Below, in pieces: positions 58,558 through 64,000 of a stretch of DNA of 64,000 nucleotides (its first letter is position 1; every line of letters begins with the position of its first letter). The DNA is taken from the NCBI GenBank assembly GCA_023421735.1, contig JAEZSP010000082.1:1-64000 (forward strand). Direction: 5' to 3'. Under the pieces are notes generated by a model. It did no database searches. It worked only from the letters and a program-made list of their open reading frames with translations, and was not told the DNA's origin. Both the position numbers and the translations under genes were made by a program. The stretch is from Bacillota bacterium (GTDB lineage Bacteria > Bacillota_A > Clostridia > Christensenellales > Aristaeellaceae).

Positions 58558-59534
58558 CTCGGGATCAAGATCATGTCGCTGCATTCGCGCTTAGCCTCCT
58601 GATGTAAACTGATTTCTGCGCCGTCGAAATCCATTTCGGCAAGCGTCCCCCCATAGAGTGCATAGGCGGATTCACAGCCCAGCGCACGCATGGTTTCGCT
58701 CAGCGATTCGAGGGTTACGTAGCCCTCCATGATGACGAAGCAGTAGTGTCCCGGTTCATAGTATCCGAATGCCGCGCGCCGCCCCGGCAGGAGCATGTCC
58801 GTGTCGTATTCGGACGGAATCGATCCATCCGCGAGCAGAATCGGGCCAAAGCTCCAAATCTGAACGGGGTGCTTATCCATGACATGCGTCAGGTTAAACG
58901 CGGCAGGCGCGTAGAGATCGACCGTGCCATCCCAGTTGAGCACGCATACATCCCGATCGGCCGTTTTGGAATACAGGATGCCGTTTCGCATGATCACGCC
59001 GCCGTAGCGCTCGGAATAATTGTCGCCCGTGATGGCAAAAAGCGCGTCATTCTGCGCCGCGATGGACTGCGCGCGCGCGCGTTGTCCCTTGCCGTAGGTG
59101 TCGTTGGCGAGCGCGGTTTGAAGCCGCGAAAGATCGGACACGAAGACGTCCGCTACGTATACGGGCCCTGTTGAGAGCGCGTAGGTCGTGATCGTCAGCT
59201 CGCAGCTCGCGTCATAATAATAGGTGGTGTCTCCATCGATACGCGTCTCGGGCGTGCTGTGTAAAAAACGCCCGTCGAACGAAAAATAGCCCAGGTCGCC
59301 GCCGTTGTCCGTGGATTTGCTTTCGCCTGAAATGAAGTAGGCGCTCCCGCTGCGCGGAGATGCAATGCCAACGCCCGGCTCGGCCCGCACGATGCCGTAG
59401 CGAAAAAAAATGAAAAAGAAGATCCCGAGCGCGACGCACAGAACGTCCGCGCCCACGATGAGGAGCGTTTTTTTAAGCTTCGCCGCGTCATATGGGGTGC
59501 CGTCCCGGACAACCAGCTTCCATCTGTCGTTCAT
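58554..59534 (-). CDS. Membrane-anchored NAGPA-like protein lacking the DGGGS motif
   Basis: 326 residues with one transmembrane helix (about 25-47, LLIVGADVLCVALGIFFFIF), then a domain aligned by eye with the phosphodiester glycosidase at 34839: GPVYVADVFVSDLSRLQTAL, FAITGDNYSERYGGVIMRNG, IWSFGPILLADGS and the terminal EAKRECSDMILI. At the place of the catalytic YNLDGGGSST it reads YALYGGTLAEM, so key residues are gone and the protein may bind but not cleave. The start at 59534 follows GGAGG. Likely extracytoplasmic; role unknown. Confidence 0.75.
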   Translation of the reverse strand: MNDRWKLVVRDGTPYDAAKLKKTLLIVGADVLCVALGIFFFIFFRYGIVRAEPGVGIASPRSGSAYFISGESKSTDNGGDLGYFSFDGRFLHSTPETRIDGDTTYYYDASCELTITTYALSTGPVYVADVFVSDLSRLQTALANDTYGKGQRARAQSIAAQNDALFAITGDNYSERYGGVIMRNGILYSKTADRDVCVLNWDGTVDLYAPAAFNLTHVMDKHPVQIWSFGPILLADGSIPSEYDTDMLLPGRRAAFGYYEPGHYCFVIMEGYVTLESLSETMRALGCESAYALYGGTLAEMDFDGAEISLHQEAKRECSDMILIPR

Positions 59535-59687
59535 CGCGCCATCCTCCGCTTTCATCAAATTATACCATCCGGCGCGCCGAAAAGCAAGAATCATCGAATG
59601 AGGCGGTGTAAACGTTTGTTTTTCGGTTTCGGGCACATGTTTTCGCGTGTTTACCAATATTTAACCATAAAATCGCGCGCTGAGGGC

Positions 59688-59716
59688 TTGCATTCACCCT
59701 CGGGAATGGTTAAACT
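59688..59716 (+). promoter_or_regulatory. Sigma-A promoter of groESL
   Basis: TTGCAT at 59688-59693, 17-base spacer, TAAACT at 59711-59716. The transcript should start just before the CIRCE operator. Confidence 0.75.
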
Positions 59717-59730
59717 ATCATCTGTAAGCG

Positions 59731-59757
59731 TTGGCACTCGATTAAAAGGAGTGCTAA
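59731..59757 (+). promoter_or_regulatory. CIRCE operator (HrcA binding site)
   Basis: TTGGCACTC-N9-GAGTGCTAA. It matches the CIRCE consensus except G for A at the third position of the left arm. It lies within the first bases of the transcript, the usual position for HrcA repression. Confidence 0.95.
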
Positions 59758-59793
59758 CAGAGAGAGTTCCATTCGAACAAGGAGGTTTGGATT

Positions 59794-60078
59794 ATGAAAA
59801 TCAAGCCGCTGGCAGATCGCGTTGTGATCAAGAATGTCGAGGCCGAGGAAACCACCAAGGGCGGCATCCTTTTGACCAACTCCGCCAAGGAAAAACCCCA
59901 GATGGCAGTCGTACTGGCTGTGGGCCCGGGCGGACTTGTGGACGGCAAGGAAGTCAAGATGTATGTTGCCGAGGGGCAGAAGGTGTTTTATTCCAAATAT
60001 GCCGGTACCGAAGTCAAGATGGATGGCGAAGAGTACATCATCGTGCGTCAGTCGGACATTCTGGCGATCGTCGAATAA
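59794..60078 (+). CDS. groES: Co-chaperonin GroES
   Basis: 94 residues. KIKPLADRVVIKNVEAEETT, the mobile loop GGILLTNSAKEKPQ and the C-terminal EYIIVRQSDILAIVE are diagnostic. It caps GroEL. AAGGAGG precedes the start; groEL follows after 16 bases. Confidence 0.98.
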   Translation: MKIKPLADRVVIKNVEAEETTKGGILLTNSAKEKPQMAVVLAVGPGGLVDGKEVKMYVAEGQKVFYSKYAGTEVKMDGEEYIIVRQSDILAIVE

Positions 60079-60088
60079 CGGGAGGTAG

Positions 60089-61726
<1,638 letters not shown>

Positions 61727-61737
61727 ACCCGACGGGA

Positions 61738-61797
61738 GAACAGTCGGGGGCAAGGCCCCCGGCCCCCGCCAGGGGGAAGGAGTCCCCTTGGAATCCC
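61738..61797 (+). repeat. GC-rich dispersed repeat, copy D
   Basis: Contains the hairpin GGGGGC-AAG-GCCCCC followed by CCCCCGCC and an imperfect stem ending TCCCCTTGGAATCCC. It matches, with small gaps, the minus-strand copy at 62803-62867. It lies between the groEL stop and its terminator. Confidence 0.6.
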
Positions 61798-61827
61798 ATG
61801 CTGGGATGCAATTTCATATATCAGACG

Positions 61828-61856
61828 GCCGTTCGGGGGCTCAAACCCCGAACGGC
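61828..61856 (+). terminator. Rho-independent terminator of groESL
   Basis: GCCGTTCGGGG and CCCCGAACGGC form a perfect 11-bp stem around a 7-base loop, followed by TCTATTTGTTTT. Confidence 0.85.
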
Positions 61857-61895
61857 TCTATTTGTTTTGGGTTGTGCGCTTGATTTTCGAGGCTG

Positions 61896-61924
61896 TTGCC
61901 GCAGAGGAAAGTGCGATGTATAAT
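61896..61924 (+). promoter_or_regulatory. Sigma-A promoter of the HExxH protein gene
   Basis: TTGCCG at 61896-61901, 17-base spacer, TATAAT at 61919-61924, with the start codon 23 bases downstream. Confidence 0.65.
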
Positions 61925-61946
61925 GTGAAAAGGGAGGTGAACGGCG

Positions 61947-62723
61947 ATGGTCATCGACGACGGAATTGTAAGGCGCTACCTTGCCGGGGAGTCACTGGAC
62001 GCCGATCGGGAGCATTGGATTTACCGTGCCGAGGGTCCGGAAAGTCTCTTTTCTGCGCCCGATCCGGAGAATACGCATTGGGTAGCGAAGCTACACGATA
62101 AATTGATCGAACAGATTTATGCGTATGTTCCCAGAAATCACGCGGCAGCCAAGGCAATCTTCCCCTTTTTTGACGAGGTTGCAAGCGATTTTACGATCAT
62201 GTTGGTCGTCGGCTTCCCAGACCCCTATGAGGCGATGATGCTAGAATCACCGGATGGGGAATCTGTGATGGTGTTTGACCTGATCCAGTTTGGCGAAGAA
62301 TCGTTGGAGGAGGATTACAGCTGCCACCGGGTACTCACCCACGAGTTGATTCACATGTGCCTTCACCGGGATTACCCGCAGCCGAAAAATCCGACGTATC
62401 GCGCGGACATGGACTATTTGGTCTTCGACGAGGGTTTTGCGCATGCCCTTACATATCCCGCGGACATCGGATCATTTCAGTTCGACGCCGCGCTGGAGGA
62501 TCGATTTCGCACCGCGCGGGAGACACTGCGTTCGGCCCTGGCTGAAACCGATCCGGATCGTCAGCGGGAGCTTCGCACAGCTGCTGACACGGGCAGATAT
62601 TGGAATAAATTCGGCGCCATTGCCGGGAAACTGTTTTTGCTCAAACACGTGGGCGATATTGGCGCAATTTATCGATCCGGCTGGAATGGATTTGCGCGGC
62701 GGGTTGTGGCAAACGAGCCGTAA
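61947..62723 (+). CDS. Putative gluzincin-type zinc metallopeptidase (unknown family)
   Basis: 258 residues with no signal peptide. HELIH at residues 132-136 and Glu162 in FDEGFAHAL form a HExxH-25-E zinc site of gluzincin type; His165 is close by. The N-terminal 90 residues are acidic and aromatic (EHWIYRAEGPESLF, THWVAKLHDKLIEQIYAYVP) with no known domain. Ribosome binding site AGGGAGG. Monocistronic and bracketed by inverted copies of a GC-rich repeat. It may be a cytosolic peptidase or a protease-like toxin domain; the family is not recognised. Confidence 0.75.
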   Translation: MVIDDGIVRRYLAGESLDADREHWIYRAEGPESLFSAPDPENTHWVAKLHDKLIEQIYAYVPRNHAAAKAIFPFFDEVASDFTIMLVVGFPDPYEAMMLESPDGESVMVFDLIQFGEESLEEDYSCHRVLTHELIHMCLHRDYPQPKNPTYRADMDYLVFDEGFAHALTYPADIGSFQFDAALEDRFRTARETLRSALAETDPDRQRELRTAADTGRYWNKFGAIAGKLFLLKHVGDIGAIYRSGWNGFARRVVANEP

Positions 62724-62732
62724 ACATCAAAA

Positions 62733-62774
62733 CGAAAAAATCCGATCGCGCGGGGCCTAGGCCCCGCGTGATCG
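62733..62774. terminator. Palindromic terminator between convergent genes
   Basis: 62743-62774 is a near-perfect palindrome (CGATCGCGCGGGGCC and its complement, one mismatch). On the minus strand it is followed by ATTTTTT, serving the aminotransferase gene, while it also lies just past the plus-strand stop. Confidence 0.8.
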
Positions 62775-62802
62775 ACGTGAAAAATCAGGTCTTCCCCAGT
62801 TC

Positions 62803-62867
62803 GGGATTCTCAAGGGACATTGCCCCTTGAGCGGGGGTCCAGGGGGTAGAGCCTCCCTGGCGTCATC
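62803..62867 (-). repeat. GC-rich dispersed repeat, copy E
   Basis: On the minus strand it reads CCAGGGAGGCTCTACCCCCT, then GGACCCCCGC, and ends TCCCTTGAGAATCCC, paralleling copy D in order and spacing but in inverted orientation. It overlaps the last bases of the aminotransferase gene by at most a few codons. Confidence 0.6.
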
Positions 62868-64000
62868 CCCGCAAAGTATCTACAAACGCCCCGATGCGCT
62901 TTGCGGCCTCGACGATGTTCTGGTTGGAGGAGGCGCAGGAGCAGCGGATATGGCCTTCGCCGAGGGAGCCAAAAGCGTCGCCGGGTACGGTGGCGACTTT
63001 TTGCTCCCGCAGCAGACGCTCGCAAAATTCCTGAGAAGAGAGACCGGTTGATTTGACCGAAGGGAATACGTAGAATGCGCCCATCGGCTCGTGGCAGGGG
63101 AGTCCCGCTGCCTGAAACCCTTCGAGCAGGATCCGACGACGCATGTTGTATGCATCGACCATGCGGCGGACATCCGAGAAGTCGTTTGCGAAATTGACGC
63201 GCAGTGCCTCAATGGCGGCGTACTGGGCGGCGGTGGGCGCGCACATGATGGTGTACTGATGGATTTTGAGCATCACATCGAGAAGCTCTTTGGGCGCGCA
63301 GATGTAGCCGAGCCGCCAGCCGGTCATGGCAAATGCCTTGGAGAATCCGTTCAGGGTAATCGTACGCTCCCGCATGCCGGGGATTGTTGCAAACGAGATA
63401 TGCCCCTCGCCGGTGTAATTGAGTTCGGAATAGATTTCGTCCGAGATCACGATGATGTTTGTGGGCCTGAGGATCTCCGCAATGGCCTCAAAGTCCTCTT
63501 TGCGCATCACCGCGCCGGTGGGGTTGTTGGGATAGGGCATGATGATCGCCTTGGTTTTTTCGGTGATGAGGGATTTGAGTACGTCGGGCTGCAGCCGGAA
63601 CATGTTTTCCATGTCCGTGGGCGCAGGCACGACGACGCCGTTTGAGAATGCGACGCCCGGCATATAGGACACGTAACTCGGGTCGGGCACGATCACCTCG
63701 TCTCCCGGTTCGAGCAGCGCGCGCAGCGCCAGGTCGATCCCCTCGCTCGCACCGACGGTCACCATGATCTCGGTCGTGGGATCGTAATCCATGAAGTGGC
63801 GCTCGCTCTCATATCGGGCGATCAGGCGGCACAGTTCCTTGAGCCCGCGGTTGGCCGTATAGTGGGTTTGACCGCGGCGCAGGGAATAGATGGCCGCATC
63901 CGTGTACGTCCAGGGCGTATTGAAATCGGGTTCGCCGACGCCCAGGGAAATAACGCCCTGCATTTCGCTGACGATATCGAAAAACTTGCGGATGCCGGAC
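62863..64000 (-). CDS. Class I/II aminotransferase, 5'-truncated by the window edge
   Basis: At least 379 residues are visible; the frame stays open to base 64000 and the sequence before the first Met (SGIRKFFDIVSEMQ) matches the family N-terminus, so the true start lies outside. PLP-dependent aminotransferase of the aspartate/alanine/aromatic group. GVGEPDFNTPW, the NNPTGAV block with the pyridine-stacking region, SDEIYSELNY, the PLP lysine in TLNGFSKAFAMTGWRLGY, and the terminal Arg in HIRCSCASS are present. The exact amino acid cannot be given; PatA/AspC-type enzymes of Clostridia are closest. An HTH or Lrp-type gene may lie upstream. Confidence 0.92.
   Translation of the reverse strand, partial: SGIRKFFDIVSEMQGVISLGVGEPDFNTPWTYTDAAIYSLRRGQTHYTANRGLKELCRLIARYESERHFMDYDPTTEIMVTVGASEGIDLALRALLEPGDEVIVPDPSYVSYMPGVAFSNGVVVPAPTDMENMFRLQPDVLKSLITEKTKAIIMPYPNNPTGAVMRKEDFEAIAEILRPTNIIVISDEIYSELNYTGEGHISFATIPGMRERTITLNGFSKAFAMTGWRLGYICAPKELLDVMLKIHQYTIMCAPTAAQYAAIEALRVNFANDFSDVRRMVDAYNMRRRILLEGFQAAGLPCHEPMGAFYVFPSVKSTGLSSQEFCERLLREQKVATVPGDAFGSLGEGHIRCSCASSNQNIVEAAKRIGAFVDTLRG

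Larger units (their letters stand above)
59535..59793. other. Divergent region upstream of groES
   Basis: Holds the leader of the minus-strand gene, the groES promoter and CIRCE. No gene was seen. Confidence 0.6.

Noticed and set aside
61738..62867. Transposon with terminal inverted repeats around the HExxH gene
   Set aside because: No transposase and no target duplication; the repeats resemble 3'-end stem-loop repeats, so only the flanking pattern was reported.

Overview
The window reads as chromosomal DNA of a GC-rich, Gram-positive, probably anaerobic Bacillota (class Clostridia). The grounds are strong AGGAGG-type ribosome binding sites, many consensus sigma-A promoters with 17-base spacers, a HrcA/CIRCE-controlled groESL operon, a ytfI-ytfJ (gerW) sporulation pair, a lipobox lipoprotein, an aldo/keto reductase with a ferredoxin-type tail, and a very large share of ABC importers. 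No rRNA, tRNA, CRISPR array, insertion sequence or prophage was recognised. The species cannot be named from the sequence alone.

Layout. 148-3632 is the 3' part of an Opp/Dpp-type ABC importer operon ending in a glycerophosphodiesterase. 3814-5371 is a MerR regulator with an Fe-S aldo/keto reductase behind a 19-base-spacer MerR promoter. 5693-9024 holds two zinc-ribbon proteins of unknown role. 9258-20037 looks like a carbohydrate locus: an arabinose/fucose-isomerase-family enzyme, two AraC regulators, a GH172 (DUF2961) glycoside hydrolase and a complete five-gene Opp/Dpp importer. 20034-22453 has a secreted double thioredoxin-like protein, a cytosolic thioredoxin and an OPA-like MFS carrier. 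22768-27905 is a PhnD-C-E-E importer ending in a cytosolic 5'-nucleotidase-type hydrolase. 27835-33765 holds an MFS carrier, superoxide dismutase, a GyrI-like protein with a C39/BtrH-like partner, a secreted two-repeat protein and an M42 aminopeptidase. 34099-42178 contains a short conserved protein, a phosphodiester glycosidase, a small membrane protein, an SDR, a TetR regulator with a second C39/BtrH-like protein, purA, a LysR regulator, and MORN and cupin proteins.

42237-53651 carries the most striking content: two separate modules that each encode a VTC-type polyphosphate polymerase domain next to a DUF4956 membrane protein. One belongs to a CotH-kinase/lamin-tail surface protein operon (minus strand). 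The other belongs to a Cthe_2159-type beta-helix lipoprotein operon (plus strand). Between them lie a GNAT acetyltransferase, ytfI-ytfJ, rtcB and a DeoR regulator. No function is established for this grouping as far as I know. A polyphosphate synthesis/translocation machine coupled to modification or binding of surface proteins is my inference.

53746-64000 holds a MarR-controlled heterodimeric ABC exporter, a degenerate phosphodiester-glycosidase paralogue with a small membrane protein, groES-groEL, a HExxH metalloprotein flanked by inverted GC-rich repeats, and a 5'-truncated class I aminotransferase running off the right edge.

Two dispersed repeat families were found by eye. One (about 120 bp, three copies near 3655, 9122 and 34055) occurs only between convergent gene ends. 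The other (about 55 bp, two inverted copies) brackets the gene at 61947-62723.
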